A DNA stretch of 64,000 nucleotides from Proteus alimentorum (lineage in GTDB: Bacteria; Pseudomonadota; Gammaproteobacteria; Enterobacterales; Enterobacteriaceae): positions 101,200 through 165,199 of the forward strand of contig NZ_NBVR01000039.1 of NCBI RefSeq assembly GCF_002607735.1, written 5' to 3'. The position numbers and the translations under genes are program-made. Numbering within the stretch: the first letter of the stretch is position 1; each line of letters opens with the position of its first letter. Below the pieces are notes generated by a model. The model was not told where the DNA came from. It ran no database searches and was given only the letters and a program-made list of their open reading frames with translations. Of the stretch, positions 18,953 to 29,453 are shown one piece after another.

Positions 18953-21280
18953 ATGACTCCTCTCACTATAGGCCTTATCGGTAATCCCAATGCCGGTAAA
19001 ACAACACTTTTTAATCAGTTAACAGGCTCTCGTCAGCGTGTGGGTAACTGGGCGGGTGTAACGGTCGAACGCAAAGTTGGTCGTTTCACAACGGCAAATC
19101 ATAAAATTGAACTCGTCGATTTACCCGGAACTTACTCTTTAACGACAATTTCAGAACAGACATCGCTTGATGAGCAAATTGCCTGTCATTTCATTTTAAG
19201 TAATGAAGCAGACATGCTGATTAACGTGGTTGATGCATCCAATCTTGAGCGTAATCTCTATTTGACATTGCAACTGCTTGAGCTCGGTATTCCGTGTATC
19301 GTGGCATTAAATATGCTTGATATTGCAGAACACCAAGATATGCAAATTGATATCAAGGCGCTTTCAGAGCAATTGGGTTGCCCTGTTATTCCAATGGTTT
19401 CAACCAAAGCATCTGGCATTGATAAGCTCAAAGAAGCCATTGATACCTTCCCTGCTGAAAAGAAAAAACCACAAGAATTACTGACTTCTTATCCTCTATG
19501 GCTATTAAATGAAGTCGAAGCACTTGCTGAAAAAATTAATCATGATGAGTTTAATTTGCAGCAACGTCGTTGGATGGCATTACAGTGCTTAGAGGGCGAT
19601 ATCTATACTCATCAACGAGCCCAAGTCACTAGTGACGATATCAAAACCATTCGCCAACGAATTCAAGATGAACAGAATAATGAACCCGAATTAGTCATCG
19701 CGGATGCCCGTTATCAAAATATTGAGCGCATCTGCCATACCGTGATTAATATGGAAGCCATTAAGCCTAATATCCTGACACAAAATATCGATAAAGTGAT
19801 ATTAAACCGTTGGTTAGGTGTTCCTATCTTCCTCTTTGTCATGTATTTAATGTTTGTCCTCGCAATAAACATCGGTGGTGCTTTACAGCCTGCTTTTGAA
19901 GGTGGCTCCGAAGCTATCTTTATTCATGGTATTCAATGGATTGGTGCAACTTTTAACTTCCCTGAATGGTTGACAATTTTCCTTGCTCAAGGTGTCGGTG
20001 GCGGTATCAATACTGTTCTTCCATTGGTGCCACAAATCGGGATGATGTACCTCTTTTTATCTATCCTTGAAGACTCAGGTTATATGGCCCGTGCCGCATT
20101 TGTGATGGATAGATTAATGCAGGCTCTGGGTTTACCGGGTAAATCATTTGTACCACTAATTGTCGGTTTTGGTTGTAACGTACCTTCCATTATGGGTGCG
20201 CGAACTCTTGATGCACCAAGAGAGCGATTGATCACCGTATTAATGGCACCGTTTATGTCTTGTGGTGCTCGTTTAGCCATCTTCGCGGTATTTGCGGCAG
20301 CTTTCTTTGGTAAAAACGGCGCAAGTGTTGTTTTCTCACTTTATCTTCTGGGTATTGTGGTTGCTATCCTCACAGGCTTACTACTAAAACACACCATTAT
20401 GCGCGGTGAAGCCTCGCCTTTCGTGATGGAACTGCCTGTTTATCACGTTCCACACCTAAAAACGTTACTGATGCAAACATGGCAACGTTTAAAAGGCTTC
20501 GTTGTACGTGCAGGTAAAGTCATCATTATTGCGAGTATGTTTATTGGTGCGCTAAACAGTTTTACCTTCTCAGGTAAACCGGCAGATAACATCAATGATT
20601 CTGCATTAGCTTCTGTCAGTAAAGTGATCACACCATTACTGCAACCTATTGGTGTTCACAATGATAACTGGCAAGCAACGGTTGGTTTAGTCACTGGTGC
20701 CATGGCAAAAGAAGTGGTTGTGGGAACATTAAATACCCTCTATACCGCAGAAAGCATTGTTAATGAGCCATTTGATCCTGAAGAGTTCGACTTGTGGGGA
20801 GAAATTGGTGATGCATTTGGTGAAACATGGGATAGTTTAAAAGAGACGTTCACTTTAGCCGCACTTTCTAACCCAATTGAAGCCAGTAAAGGTGATGGTG
20901 AAATGGATAGTGGCACAATGGGAACGATGGGGGCAAAATTTGGCTCAGGCATTGCTGCTTATAGCTACTTAATCTTTGTTTTACTGTATGTACCTTGTGT
21001 TTCAGTAATGGGTGCTATCGCTCGTGAAACCAGTCGTGGCTGGATGACCTTCTCTATTCTTTGGGGATTAAATATTGCTTACTCACTGGCGACACTGTTC
21101 TATCAAGTCGCGACCTTTAGTGAACATCCACAAAGCAGTGGCATAACCATTGCCGCAGTGGTTATCTTCAACTTAATTTTGTTTATCTTATTGCGTAATG
21201 CACGTAGTCGTCTAACAATTAACTTAAGCAATAAGCCTTCATTGGCTAAACAATGTTGTTCAAAAGGTAGTTGTCACTAA
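18953..21280 (+). CDS. feoB: Fe2+ transporter FeoB
   Basis: Inner-membrane ferrous iron permease of 775 residues (773 in E. coli). The N-terminal G-protein domain has G1 GNPNAGKTTLFNQLTG at residues 10-25, G3 DLPGTYSL and G4 NMLD. It is followed by the GDI domain and the membrane region, with the two Gate motifs seen around VGFGCNVPSIMGARTLDAPR and PFMSCGARLAIFAVF. The C-terminus is cysteine-rich (QCCSKGSCH). It lies 48 bases after feoA and 19 before feoC. Confidence 0.97.
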   Translation: MTPLTIGLIGNPNAGKTTLFNQLTGSRQRVGNWAGVTVERKVGRFTTANHKIELVDLPGTYSLTTISEQTSLDEQIACHFILSNEADMLINVVDASNLERNLYLTLQLLELGIPCIVALNMLDIAEHQDMQIDIKALSEQLGCPVIPMVSTKASGIDKLKEAIDTFPAEKKKPQELLTSYPLWLLNEVEALAEKINHDEFNLQQRRWMALQCLEGDIYTHQRAQVTSDDIKTIRQRIQDEQNNEPELVIADARYQNIERICHTVINMEAIKPNILTQNIDKVILNRWLGVPIFLFVMYLMFVLAINIGGALQPAFEGGSEAIFIHGIQWIGATFNFPEWLTIFLAQGVGGGINTVLPLVPQIGMMYLFLSILEDSGYMARAAFVMDRLMQALGLPGKSFVPLIVGFGCNVPSIMGARTLDAPRERLITVLMAPFMSCGARLAIFAVFAAAFFGKNGASVVFSLYLLGIVVAILTGLLLKHTIMRGEASPFVMELPVYHVPHLKTLLMQTWQRLKGFVVRAGKVIIIASMFIGALNSFTFSGKPADNINDSALASVSKVITPLLQPIGVHNDNWQATVGLVTGAMAKEVVVGTLNTLYTAESIVNEPFDPEEFDLWGEIGDAFGETWDSLKETFTLAALSNPIEASKGDGEMDSGTMGTMGAKFGSGIAAYSYLIFVLLYVPCVSVMGAIARETSRGWMTFSILWGLNIAYSLATLFYQVATFSEHPQSSGITIAAVVIFNLILFILLRNARSRLTINLSNKPSLAKQCCSKGSCH

Positions 21281-21299
21281 GTGACAAAGGAAAAGTAAG

Positions 21300-21530
21300 A
21301 TGGCAAGTCTGATAGAAGTACGTGATTGTATCGCTCTTAATGGTCGAGCCGATGCCCGTCTTATCAGCCATCAACTCAATATGCCTGAACCACTGGTGCA
21401 AGCAATGTTAGAGCGGCTCACATTGATGGGTAAGCTTCAAGAGGTGGATGTAGAAGATTGTCTGACGGGCAGTTGTAAAAGTTGCCCAGAAGCCACCTCA
21501 TGTCAGACAAAGCTTTATCAATTACGCTAA
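21300..21530 (+). CDS. feoC: Fe-S-dependent regulator FeoC
   Basis: A 76-residue winged-helix protein that stabilises FeoB. Its C-terminal half has the four-cysteine patch CLTGSCKSCPEATSCQ, which can hold an iron-sulfur cluster. The N-terminus MASLIEVRDCIALNGRADAR and the recognition helix region match the family. Last gene of the feo operon, followed by a strong terminator. Confidence 0.95.
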   Translation: MASLIEVRDCIALNGRADARLISHQLNMPEPLVQAMLERLTLMGKLQEVDVEDCLTGSCKSCPEATSCQTKLYQLR

Positions 21531-21552
21531 CAAAATAGTTTATAACTGACCT

Positions 21553-21580
21553 AAATCCCCTATTTTTATAGGGGATTTTT
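21553..21580 (+). terminator. Rho-independent terminator of feoABC
   Basis: An 11-bp stem (AAATCCCCTAT / ATAGGGGATTT) with loop TTTT and trailing T residues. The structure is nearly symmetrical, so it may also serve the convergent bioH transcript. Confidence 0.9.
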
Positions 21581-21608
21581 CTATCCTAAACAGAAAATGG
21601 TATTCGTG

Positions 21609-21640
21609 TTCTATCTTGCCGTATTTCTATCTTGCCGCAT
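21609..21640. repeat. 16-bp tandem repeat, two copies
   Basis: TTCTATCTTGCCGTAT is followed directly by TTCTATCTTGCCGCAT, differing at one base. It lies between the feo terminator and the 3' end of bioH and has no obvious function. Confidence 0.85.
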
Positions 21641-21648
21641 ATAGTGGT

Positions 21649-22416
21649 TCATTCTGTACACGCATTAATAAGTGCATCACTAAATTCATCTGGATGTGAA
21701 ATAAATGGTGCATGAGCCGCATTGCGGAAAATAACAGAAGGTGAATGTGGATAAATGGCATCTAATAATCCAGCCACTTTCCGAGGAACTAAGCCGTCTA
21801 AATAGCCGTAAAAACGAACAAAAGGACAACGCAAGGCTTTCAATTCTTCTCGTAAATCCTCAGTACGCAGAATTTCTAATCCGCCATTAAGCACTTCAAC
21901 AGAAGGAAGTGGTTGATCTAATACCACTGATTTTAATGCCTTCATATCTTCACGGGCACTTTGCGTGCCCAATGTTTGCAGTGCTAAAAAACGTTCAACG
22001 GTACGATGAAAATTCTCATTTAACTGCTGTTCAAATCCGCTTAAAACTTCAGGTTTGATACCCGGCCAATCGTTATGAGCACCAAAACAAGGCGAAGACG
22101 CTACCGTAATCAATGCTTGCACATTATTGGGATTATCCAAAGCAACACGGCTCGCGACTAATCCCCCTAAAGACCATCCTAACCAAATGGCATGATCAGG
22201 GGCTTTGGCAAAAACAATGTCAGCCATCTCTTTTAATGTAAGAACAGGAAAACCTTGGCTACGTCCATATCCAGGGAGATCAACAAGATGCAGTGTAAAA
22301 TGCGAGTTTAGTCGCGGTATTAATGATTGCCAGACCTCTGCATTCAATCCCCATCCGTGTAATAGCACAAGATGCGTTTTTCCTTCACCGATTGTCTGCC
22401 AATACAATTTATTCAT
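21649..22416 (-). CDS. bioH: Pimeloyl-[acyl-carrier protein] methyl ester esterase BioH
   Basis: Removes the methyl group from pimeloyl-ACP methyl ester, ending the disguised fatty-acid route to biotin. An alpha/beta hydrolase of 255 residues from the ATG at 22416 (site AAAAGAGAG upstream). The triad is visible at Ser82 (GWSLGG), Asp207 (YGYLDGLVP) and His235 ([10 protein letters not shown]), the E. coli positions. Divergent from gntX with 37 bp between the starts. The 12-codon upstream extension is rejected. Confidence 0.95.
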   Translation of the reverse strand: MNKLYWQTIGEGKTHLVLLHGWGLNAEVWQSLIPRLNSHFTLHLVDLPGYGRSQGFPVLTLKEMADIVFAKAPDHAIWLGWSLGGLVASRVALDNPNNVQALITVASSPCFGAHNDWPGIKPEVLSGFEQQLNENFHRTVERFLALQTLGTQSAREDMKALKSVVLDQPLPSVEVLNGGLEILRTEDLREELKALRCPFVRFYGYLDGLVPRKVAGLLDAIYPHSPSVIFRNAAHAPFISHPDEFSDALINACTE

Positions 22417-22453
22417 TGTTATGCTCTCTTTTCTTAGTACAGGGATTTTCATT

Positions 22454-23146
22454 ATGTGGATAACAATAGCAGGATATTGTTGGTTATGTCGCCAACCCTT
22501 ACATTATGATACTAAAGGTATTTGTTCGAGTTGTATTCGCAATTTACCTAAACAGCAGGATCGTTGCCCGTGCTGTTTATATCCCTCATCTCACGCTATG
22601 ATGCTATGTGGACGTTGCTTACAATCGCCTCCGCCATGGAAACAGATGTTGACAGTCACTGACTATCAACCGCCATTAAATAAATTATTACACCTTTATA
22701 AATACCAACCTCGCCCTCAGATAGCGTTATGTCTTGCACGACTTTTTCTATTGCGATGGCTTTCACATCGGCGAGAAAATTTGGTGCAGAAACCCGATAG
22801 AATTATTAGCGTTCCTTCGCATCGTCATCGCCGTTGGTCTAGAGGCTTTGAGCAAGTAGAAGCTATCGCTAAGCCTTTGGCAAGGTGGCTAAATTGTGCT
22901 TATCAACCAGATACCCTGATAAGAACTCGTGCTACACTGGTGCAAACGCATCTTAATGCCAAACAAAGGCAACAAAATTTAAAGAATGCTTTTGTATTAA
23001 ATAACACAGTGTCGGTATCAGGGAAAAATCTGGCACTAATTGATGATGTTATCACTACAGGCGCGACATTAAAGAGCATTGTACCCTTGTTATTTCGTGC
23101 GGGAGCACGCTCTGTTGAGGTATGGGCGATTTGTCGAACCTTGTAG
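22454..23146 (+). CDS. gntX: ComF-family amidophosphoribosyltransferase-like protein GntX
   Basis: Cytoplasmic protein of 230 residues with an N-terminal zinc-ribbon region (pairs CWLC, CSSC, CPCC, CGRC within the first ~55 residues) and a C-terminal PRTase domain with the ribose-5-phosphate loop [15 protein letters not shown]. coli GntX/YhgH is the orthologue by size and position between bioH and nfuA. ComF proteins are linked to DNA uptake and repair; the role in enterobacteria is unclear. ATG at 22454; the longer frame from 22205 is antisense to bioH and rejected. Confidence 0.93.
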   Translation: MWITIAGYCWLCRQPLHYDTKGICSSCIRNLPKQQDRCPCCLYPSSHAMMLCGRCLQSPPPWKQMLTVTDYQPPLNKLLHLYKYQPRPQIALCLARLFLLRWLSHRRENLVQKPDRIISVPSHRHRRWSRGFEQVEAIAKPLARWLNCAYQPDTLIRTRATLVQTHLNAKQRQQNLKNAFVLNNTVSVSGKNLALIDDVITTGATLKSIVPLLFRAGARSVEVWAICRTL

Positions 23147-23206
23147 TTAACCGCCAATTGGGCGTATGATAACCAACCAGAACAGTCAACTATTGAGCAA
23201 GACGAT

Positions 23207-23785
23207 ATGATTATTATTACTGATGCCGCACAGGCGCATTTTGCCAAACTACTGGCTAACCAAGAACCCAACACCCAAATTCGTGTATTCGTTATCAATC
23301 CAGGCACACCTAATGCTGAATGTGGCGTTTCATACTGCCCACCTGATGCCGTAGAGCCAAACGATACTGAAATTAAGTTCGAAAAACTTTCTGCGTATGT
23401 TGATGACATCAGCGCACCGTTCTTAGAAGATGCGGAAATTGACTTTGTCACTGACCAACTGGGCTCACAATTAACCCTGAAAGCACCTAACGCCAAAATG
23501 CGTAAAGTCGATGCTGATGCACCGTTAATTGAACGCGTAGAATACGTACTACAATCACAAATTAACCCACAATTAGCGGGTCATGGTGGTCGTGTTAGTT
23601 TAATGGAAATCACCGAAGATGGTTATGCTATCTTACAATTCGGTGGTGGTTGTAACGGTTGTTCAATGATTGATGTCACATTAAAAGATGGTATCGAAAA
23701 AGAATTGTTAAACCTGTTCCCAGATGAGTTAAAAGGTGTGAAAGATTTAACTGAACACCAACGTGGCGAACACTCCTACTACTGA
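23207..23785 (+). CDS. nfuA: Fe/S biogenesis protein NfuA
   Basis: An Fe-S cluster carrier used under oxidative stress and iron limitation. It has 192 residues (E. coli 191): an N-terminal degenerate A-type scaffold domain and a C-terminal Nfu domain with the CxxC pair at Cys149 and Cys152 ([18 protein letters not shown]), which binds a shared [4Fe-4S] cluster. It follows gntX by 60 bp, and an AGCAAGACGAT stretch precedes the ATG. Confidence 0.96.
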   Translation: MIIITDAAQAHFAKLLANQEPNTQIRVFVINPGTPNAECGVSYCPPDAVEPNDTEIKFEKLSAYVDDISAPFLEDAEIDFVTDQLGSQLTLKAPNAKMRKVDADAPLIERVEYVLQSQINPQLAGHGGRVSLMEITEDGYAILQFGGGCNGCSMIDVTLKDGIEKELLNLFPDELKGVKDLTEHQRGEHSYY

Positions 23786-23799
23786 TCCCTCAGTATCAC

Positions 23800-23839
23800 A
23801 TCCCCTATGGTACTCACCTGCACTGATATCATGGGGGAT
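23800..23839 (+). terminator. Possible terminator after nfuA
   Basis: ATCCCCTAT pairs with ATGGGGGAT (one G-U) across a 22-base loop and is followed by TTGTTTATT. The long loop and interrupted T-run make it weak. Confidence 0.45.
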
Positions 23840-23964
23840 TTGTTTATTAAAATAATCATTTACAAAGTGTAACGTCATCTTTACCTATTTGACGTTATGA
23901 TAAATGTATCGTTCTATCGCTCAGAACAAATAAATCGATTAACAATATAATAAATAAGACAATT

Positions 23965-24291
23965 ATGGATAAGTTTCAATTTCTCAGCATTGAACAGGCC
24001 TATCAATTCTGGACATCTCAATCAGCGATATTAGTTGATGTTAGAGATCCTCAGAGTTACCGCATTGGTCATGCTACCGGCGCATTTCATCTCACCAATG
24101 ATACGCTAAACCAATTTTTACAAGACGCTGACTTTGATATACCGGTTATGGTGATGTGTTATCACGGCCATAGTAGTCAAGGCGCAGCTCAATATCTGGT
24201 CAATATGGGCTTTGAAACCGTTTATAGTGTTAACGGTGGTTTTGAAGCATGGCTAAGAGAGTTTCCACAAGCGATAACTTCTCTGCAATAA
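23965..24291 (+). CDS. glpE: Thiosulfate sulfurtransferase GlpE
   Basis: Single-domain rhodanese that transfers sulfane sulfur from thiosulfate to cyanide or other thiols. It has 108 residues, the E. coli length, with the active-site loop beginning at Cys65 (CYHGHSS) and the N-terminal [17 protein letters not shown]. First gene of glpEGR. Unlike E. coli, where glpEGR diverges from glpD, here all four genes point the same way. Confidence 0.95.
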   Translation: MDKFQFLSIEQAYQFWTSQSAILVDVRDPQSYRIGHATGAFHLTNDTLNQFLQDADFDIPVMVMCYHGHSSQGAAQYLVNMGFETVYSVNGGFEAWLREFPQAITSLQ

Positions 24292-24310
24292 CTACAGATG
24301 AGTTTTGTTA

Positions 24311-25150
24311 ATGATCCACATTATTACGCTTTCTAACCCTCAAGCGGCTGATTTGTTTGTCAATTACATGGCAACGAAAGGTGTACAAATTCACGCAAAA
24401 AATGAAAATCAGCAGATCTCACTTTGGTTAGAAGACCAACATCAGTTGGATATGGTTGAAAAAGAACTAAATACTTTTTTACGTGAGCCTTTTCACCCAC
24501 GTTACCAAGCTGCAAGTTGGCAAACGGGTGATCCGAAAAATACGGGGATCAAATATCGCCCAGCCTTTTCGATAAAAAATATGGTGCAACGATCAGGCCC
24601 ATTAACGGTGCTAGTGGTCATTTTATGTGCCCTGATTTTTATTTGGCAACAAGTGGTAGGTGATTATGATGTCATGCTTCATCTAGCGTGGCCTTATAAC
24701 GAGAGCCTGAACTTTGAAGTTTGGCGCTATATCACCCCTGCGTTTGTTCACTTCTCACTAATGCATATCGCCTTTAACCTTGCGATGTGGTGGTATCTCG
24801 CAAGTCAAACAGAGCAGCGATTAGGCACGGGTAAGTTATTTGTCATCCTACTCGTTTCTGCGCTCTTTAGTAATTGGGCACAATCGCTGTTTACAAACTC
24901 CAACTTTGGTGGACTTTCTGGTGTTGTTTACGCATTAATTGGCTATGTCGGCTTAACAGGAATGCGTAATCCAGAAAAAGGTATTGGTGCTCCAACAGGC
25001 TTACTCGTCTTTTCGATTTTGTGGATTGTTGCAGGTTATATGGGCGTTTTAGGTGACTCTATCGGAAATACTGCACATTTTGCAGGCTTCCTTATCGGCT
25101 TATTGATGGCTTTGTGGGATAATCGACATCAATTATCTCGTAGATCATAA
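24311..25150 (+). CDS. glpG: Rhomboid intramembrane serine protease GlpG
   Basis: Cleaves membrane proteins within the bilayer. It has an N-terminal cytoplasmic domain and six membrane helices. The catalytic serine is in GGLSGVVYALIGY (about residue 203) and the histidine in NTAHFAGFLIG (about residue 256). MHIAFNLAMWW is the conserved helix-2 His/Asn motif. The ATG at 24311 fits the GATGAG site nine bases before it; a TTG six bases upstream is also possible and would begin MLMI as in E. coli. Confidence 0.95.
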   Translation: MIHIITLSNPQAADLFVNYMATKGVQIHAKNENQQISLWLEDQHQLDMVEKELNTFLREPFHPRYQAASWQTGDPKNTGIKYRPAFSIKNMVQRSGPLTVLVVILCALIFIWQQVVGDYDVMLHLAWPYNESLNFEVWRYITPAFVHFSLMHIAFNLAMWWYLASQTEQRLGTGKLFVILLVSALFSNWAQSLFTNSNFGGLSGVVYALIGYVGLTGMRNPEKGIGAPTGLLVFSILWIVAGYMGVLGDSIGNTAHFAGFLIGLLMALWDNRHQLSRRS

Positions 25151-25188
25151 TAAAATTAACATGATATTTTTAACATTAGGGGATACCT

Positions 25189-25947
25189 GTGAAGCAAACG
25201 CAACGACATGATGCCATCATTGAACTGGTACGCCTACAAGGTTATGTCAGCACTGAAGAATTGGTGGAGCATTTTGAAGTCAGCCCACAGACAATCCGAC
25301 GTGATTTAAATGAATTAGCGGAAAAGAACAAAATCCAACGTCATCACGGTGGCGCGGCATTACCTTCAAGCTCAGTGAATACGGCTTATCATGATCGTAA
25401 AATTATGTGGTCTGATGAAAAATCACGTATCGCACAACGAGTCGCCAGCTTAATTCCTGATGGTGCAACACTGTTTATTGATATCGGTACAACACCTGAA
25501 GCTGTCGCACATGCATTAATTAACCACAAAAACCTACGTATCGTGACCAACAACCTCAATGTGGCAACGTTACTGATGGGCAAAGAAGACTTTCGCTTAA
25601 TTCTTGCAGGTGGTGAAGTGCGTACACGAGATGGTGGTATTGTCGGTGAAGCTACGCTTGATTTTATCTCTCAATTCCGTCTTGATTACGGTATTTTAGG
25701 GATAAGCGGTATTGATATGGATGGCTCTCTACTTGAGTTTGATTACCATGAAGTGCGAACTAAACGCGCAATTATCGAAAACTCACGCTGTGTCATGTTG
25801 GTGACTGACCATTCTAAGTTTGGTCGTAATGCGATGGTGAATTTAGGTAATATGAATCTGATCGATTACTTATTTACCGATCAAGAACCACCTGCAGGGA
25901 TCCAAAAAATTGTTGAACAACACAACGTTCAACTTGAATTGTGTTAA
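25189..25947 (+). CDS. glpR: Glycerol-3-phosphate regulon repressor GlpR
   Basis: DeoR-family repressor released by glycerol 3-phosphate. The start is GTG behind a TAGGGGA site. The N-terminal helix-turn-helix (YVSTEELVEHFEVSPQTIRR, then DLNELAEKNKIQRHHGG) is followed by a DeoR C-terminal effector domain with LFIDIGTTPEAVAHAL and LAGGEVRTRDGGIVG. It has 252 residues, the E. coli length. It sits directly upstream of glpD, which has a good GlpR operator. Confidence 0.96.
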   Translation: MKQTQRHDAIIELVRLQGYVSTEELVEHFEVSPQTIRRDLNELAEKNKIQRHHGGAALPSSSVNTAYHDRKIMWSDEKSRIAQRVASLIPDGATLFIDIGTTPEAVAHALINHKNLRIVTNNLNVATLLMGKEDFRLILAGGEVRTRDGGIVGEATLDFISQFRLDYGILGISGIDMDGSLLEFDYHEVRTKRAIIENSRCVMLVTDHSKFGRNAMVNLGNMNLIDYLFTDQEPPAGIQKIVEQHNVQLELC

Positions 25948-25962
25948 TTAGATAAATTCCTC

Positions 25963-25991
25963 AAAAAGTACCTTATCAGGTACTTTTTTTT
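25963..25991 (+). terminator. Rho-independent terminator of glpEGR
   Basis: AAAAAGTACC / GGTACTTTTT stem with a 6-base loop and eight or more T residues. Confidence 0.92.
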
Positions 25992-26130
25992 CGCCTATTC
26001 CCCACTAAATTCTGATTAACCCATTCTATTTACTCTCTTTTTTTACCTATCTACGCTCTTTTTTATTAACACATTAACAATGTTGCTTATTTTTAATAAA
26101 CCCACAAAACTTGTGGATATGATAATAAAT

Positions 26131-26146
26131 TGTTATCCATATCACG
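26131..26146 (+). promoter_or_regulatory. Probable CRP site upstream of glpD
   Basis: TGTTATCCATATCACG matches TGTGA-N6-TCACA at 8 of 10 core positions, in the 309-bp region before glpD. This fits cAMP-CRP activation of glycerol genes. Confidence 0.6.
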
Positions 26147-26202
26147 CGGTTATGTTTTTTATCAGTTATATAGTTGGCATTTTCATCAAACTTCATTACA
26201 AT

Positions 26203-26222
26203 TATGAGCGAAAACGAACATT
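26203..26222 (+). promoter_or_regulatory. GlpR operator upstream of glpD
   Basis: TATGAGCGAAAACGAACATT closely matches the E. coli GlpR consensus WATKTTCGWTAWCGAAMATW, with an intact right half CGAACATT. It lies 35 bp before the glpD ATG. A weaker partner may exist at about 26229-26248. Confidence 0.8.
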
Positions 26223-26256
26223 AAAGAATTGTTTCGCGCATTCGTAGGAGGATGTT

Positions 26257-27750
26257 ATGAAAACTCAAGACTTGATTGTCATCGGCGGCGGAATAAACGG
26301 CGCTGGAATTGCGGCGGATGCAGCTGGCCGAGGCCTTTCAGTACTTATGCTGGAAGCTCAAGACTTAGCAAGTGCGACATCTTCCGCAAGCTCTAAACTT
26401 ATTCATGGTGGTTTACGTTATCTAGAACATTATGAGTTTCGCTTAGTGAGCGAAGCACTGGCAGAGCGTGAAGTGTTATTACGCTTAGCACCACATATCG
26501 CATTTCCAATGCGTTTCCGCCTGCCACACCAACCACACTTGCGCCCAGCTTGGATGATCCGTATTGGCCTATTCCTTTATGATCATTTAGGAAAACGTGT
26601 CAGCTTACCAAGCAGTAAAGGTATTAAATTTGGTGCAAACTCTGTTTTAAAACCAGAATTAACACGCGGTTTTGAATATTCAGACTGTTGGGTTGATGAT
26701 GCACGTTTAGTGGTGCTCAATGCACAAGAAATCGTTCGTCGTGGCGGTGAAGTACGCACACGAACTAAAGTCACCCGTGCTTGGCGTGAAAACAATTTAT
26801 GGATGGTAGAAGCGCAGGATTTACGTACTGGTGAAACATCGCTCTATCAATCAAAAGCACTAGTCAATGCTGCTGGCCCTTGGGTTAAAACACTGTTTGA
26901 TGAAGGCTTAAAACTGAAATCACCTTATGGTATCCGCTTAATTAAAGGTAGCCATATTGTTATTCCTCGTGCGCATAACGAACCACAAGCTTATATTTTA
27001 CAAAACGAAGATAACCGTATCGTTTTCGTCATTCCTTGGATGGATGAGTTTTCTATCATTGGTACAACCGATGTGGAATACAAAGGCGATCCGAAAGATG
27101 TGGCGATTGATGACAACGAAGTTCAGTATTTACTGAAAGTCTATAACGATCACTTTAAAAAGCAGTTAACCAAAGAAGATGTAGTTTGGGATTACTCTGG
27201 CGTACGTCCATTATGTGACGACGAATCAGATTCACCACAAGCGATTACTCGTGATTACACCTTAGATGTTCATGATGATAATGGTCAAACACCACTGTTA
27301 TCTGTATTTGGTGGTAAATTAACGACTTATCGTAAATTAGGTGAACACGCCGTTGATAAACTTGTTGCTTACTTCCCTAACATGGGTAAACCATGGACTA
27401 AAAATGGTCAATTACCGGGTGGTAATTTAGAAGGCTGTGATCGTGATGGTTATTCTCGTTTAATTCGCCAACGTCACCCTTGGTTACCAGAAGCACTGGC
27501 ACTGCGTTTTGCCCGCACTTATGGTAGCAACACGGAATTACTGCTTGAAGGCATTACTGATTTAGCCGGTATGGGCGAAAACTTCGGTCATAATCTGTAT
27601 GAAGCAGAATTACGTTATTTAGTGAAACATGAATGGGTTATCGAAGTTGATGATGCGATTTGGCGTCGTACCAAACTCGGCATGTGGCTAAATGACGAAC
27701 AAAAACAACGTATTGCTGCGTGGTTAGCAGCAAATACACACACTGCATAA
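26257..27750 (+). CDS. glpD: Aerobic glycerol-3-phosphate dehydrogenase GlpD
   Basis: Membrane-associated flavoenzyme that oxidises sn-glycerol 3-phosphate to dihydroxyacetone phosphate and passes electrons to ubiquinone. It has 497 residues (501 in E. coli) with FAD motif VIGGGINGAGIAADAAGRG, SSKLIHGGLRYLEHYEF, GTTDVEY, and the C-terminal DUF-like cap. A strong TAGGAGGA site precedes the ATG. Predicted control by GlpR and CRP from sites upstream. Confidence 0.97.
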   Translation: MKTQDLIVIGGGINGAGIAADAAGRGLSVLMLEAQDLASATSSASSKLIHGGLRYLEHYEFRLVSEALAEREVLLRLAPHIAFPMRFRLPHQPHLRPAWMIRIGLFLYDHLGKRVSLPSSKGIKFGANSVLKPELTRGFEYSDCWVDDARLVVLNAQEIVRRGGEVRTRTKVTRAWRENNLWMVEAQDLRTGETSLYQSKALVNAAGPWVKTLFDEGLKLKSPYGIRLIKGSHIVIPRAHNEPQAYILQNEDNRIVFVIPWMDEFSIIGTTDVEYKGDPKDVAIDDNEVQYLLKVYNDHFKKQLTKEDVVWDYSGVRPLCDDESDSPQAITRDYTLDVHDDNGQTPLLSVFGGKLTTYRKLGEHAVDKLVAYFPNMGKPWTKNGQLPGGNLEGCDRDGYSRLIRQRHPWLPEALALRFARTYGSNTELLLEGITDLAGMGENFGHNLYEAELRYLVKHEWVIEVDDAIWRRTKLGMWLNDEQKQRIAAWLAANTHTA

Positions 27751-27802
27751 GAGTAGCAAAAATATTCTCTGACTCTGTTCGATGTTTTTATTAGCAATTT
27801 TT

Positions 27803-27832
27803 GTGGCGCCTAATACCGCGCCACTTTTTTTT
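27803..27832 (+). terminator. Rho-independent terminator of glpD
   Basis: GTGGCGC / GCGCCAC stem with an 8-base loop and a run of eight T residues. Confidence 0.92.
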
Positions 27833-27865
27833 GCTTTTTTTACCAAAATGCTAAAATTACCATCA

Positions 27866-28225
27866 TTAACAGTGTGTTAGCTGTTTTTCTAGAAAATCCT
27901 TTAACACTGTTGCATTATTTTGTTGCTCGTCTTTACCTGAATAAAGTAATACCAATGGCTTCTCTTTGGCTATTGCAACAAGCGGTTGCCAATATTCAGG
28001 AGCACCTGTCAATTCACCAATATAACGTTGCGTAAATTCAGAAAAATCCCCGCCTCCAGCATGAAACCATTTTCGTAATTCAGTTGAAGGTGCAACACCT
28101 TTATTCCACTCATCATAATGAAAATCGGTCTTTTTCACACCTCTAGGCCACAATCTATCAACGAATACGCGATAACCTTCATTCGCCCCGCCTTTATCGT
28201 TATACACGCGTTTACAGGTGATCAT
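27866..28225 (-). CDS. yeaO: DUF488 family protein YeaO
   Basis: A small cytoplasmic protein of 119 residues, matching the YeaO/DUF488 family: YRVFVDRLWPRGVKK, an acidic WNKGVAPSTELRKWF block, and a C-terminal LVLLYSGKDEQQNNATVLKD. Family function is not established. It is convergent with glpD and monocistronic, with the promoter in the spacer shared with metF. Confidence 0.88.
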   Translation of the reverse strand: MITCKRVYNDKGGANEGYRVFVDRLWPRGVKKTDFHYDEWNKGVAPSTELRKWFHAGGGDFSEFTQRYIGELTGAPEYWQPLVAIAKEKPLVLLYSGKDEQQNNATVLKDFLEKQLTHC

Positions 28226-28409
28226 TTCGCCTTCCTTTAATAAATTAGTTCGCTTAATTGTAGAAGAAAAATGATCAGGCTAATGCCTAGTGAGACTAAT
28301 TTTCTTTTTAAAGAAGGCTTCAACATGAAGTTTTCTCTCATTTCTATTGAATTATCCTCATCAAAAACAGGGTGAATAGTTGTTGACTAAATAACCTAAT
28401 TAATAGAGT

Positions 28410-28449
28410 CTACATCTAGACGTCTAAATGGTTAGATGGACAAATGGGT
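28410..28449 (+). promoter_or_regulatory. MetJ met-box array upstream of metF
   Basis: Five consecutive 8-mers (CTACATCT, AGACGTCT, AAATGGTT, AGATGGAC, AAATGGGT) include one perfect met box (AGACGTCT at 28418-28425) and weaker neighbours. MetJ binds such arrays cooperatively with S-adenosylmethionine. In E. coli, metF also carries an array of several boxes. Confidence 0.8.
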
Positions 28450-28494
28450 AGTGATACTTAAATAAGAATAACAACACAGTGATATGATTGATGA

Positions 28495-29403
<909 letters not shown>

Positions 29404-29418
29404 TCTTATCTTACAATG

Positions 29419-29439
29419 ACCCCGCCAATAAAGCGGGGT
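29419..29439 (+). terminator. Stem-loop between metF and the DUF4291 gene
   Basis: ACCCCGC / GCGGGGT with a 7-base loop. No T-run, so probably a weak bidirectional terminator between two convergent genes. Confidence 0.5.
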
Positions 29440-29453
29440 GACATTTCGGTGGG

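Noticed and set aside
22205-22453. N-terminal extension of gntX
   Set aside because: It lies antisense to bioH; the zinc-ribbon start at 22454 matches the family length.
28325-28375. A 16-codon frame after AAAGAAGG in the yeaO-metF spacer
   Set aside because: Serine-rich, no methionine codons apart from the start and no attenuator structure, so not a convincing leader peptide.
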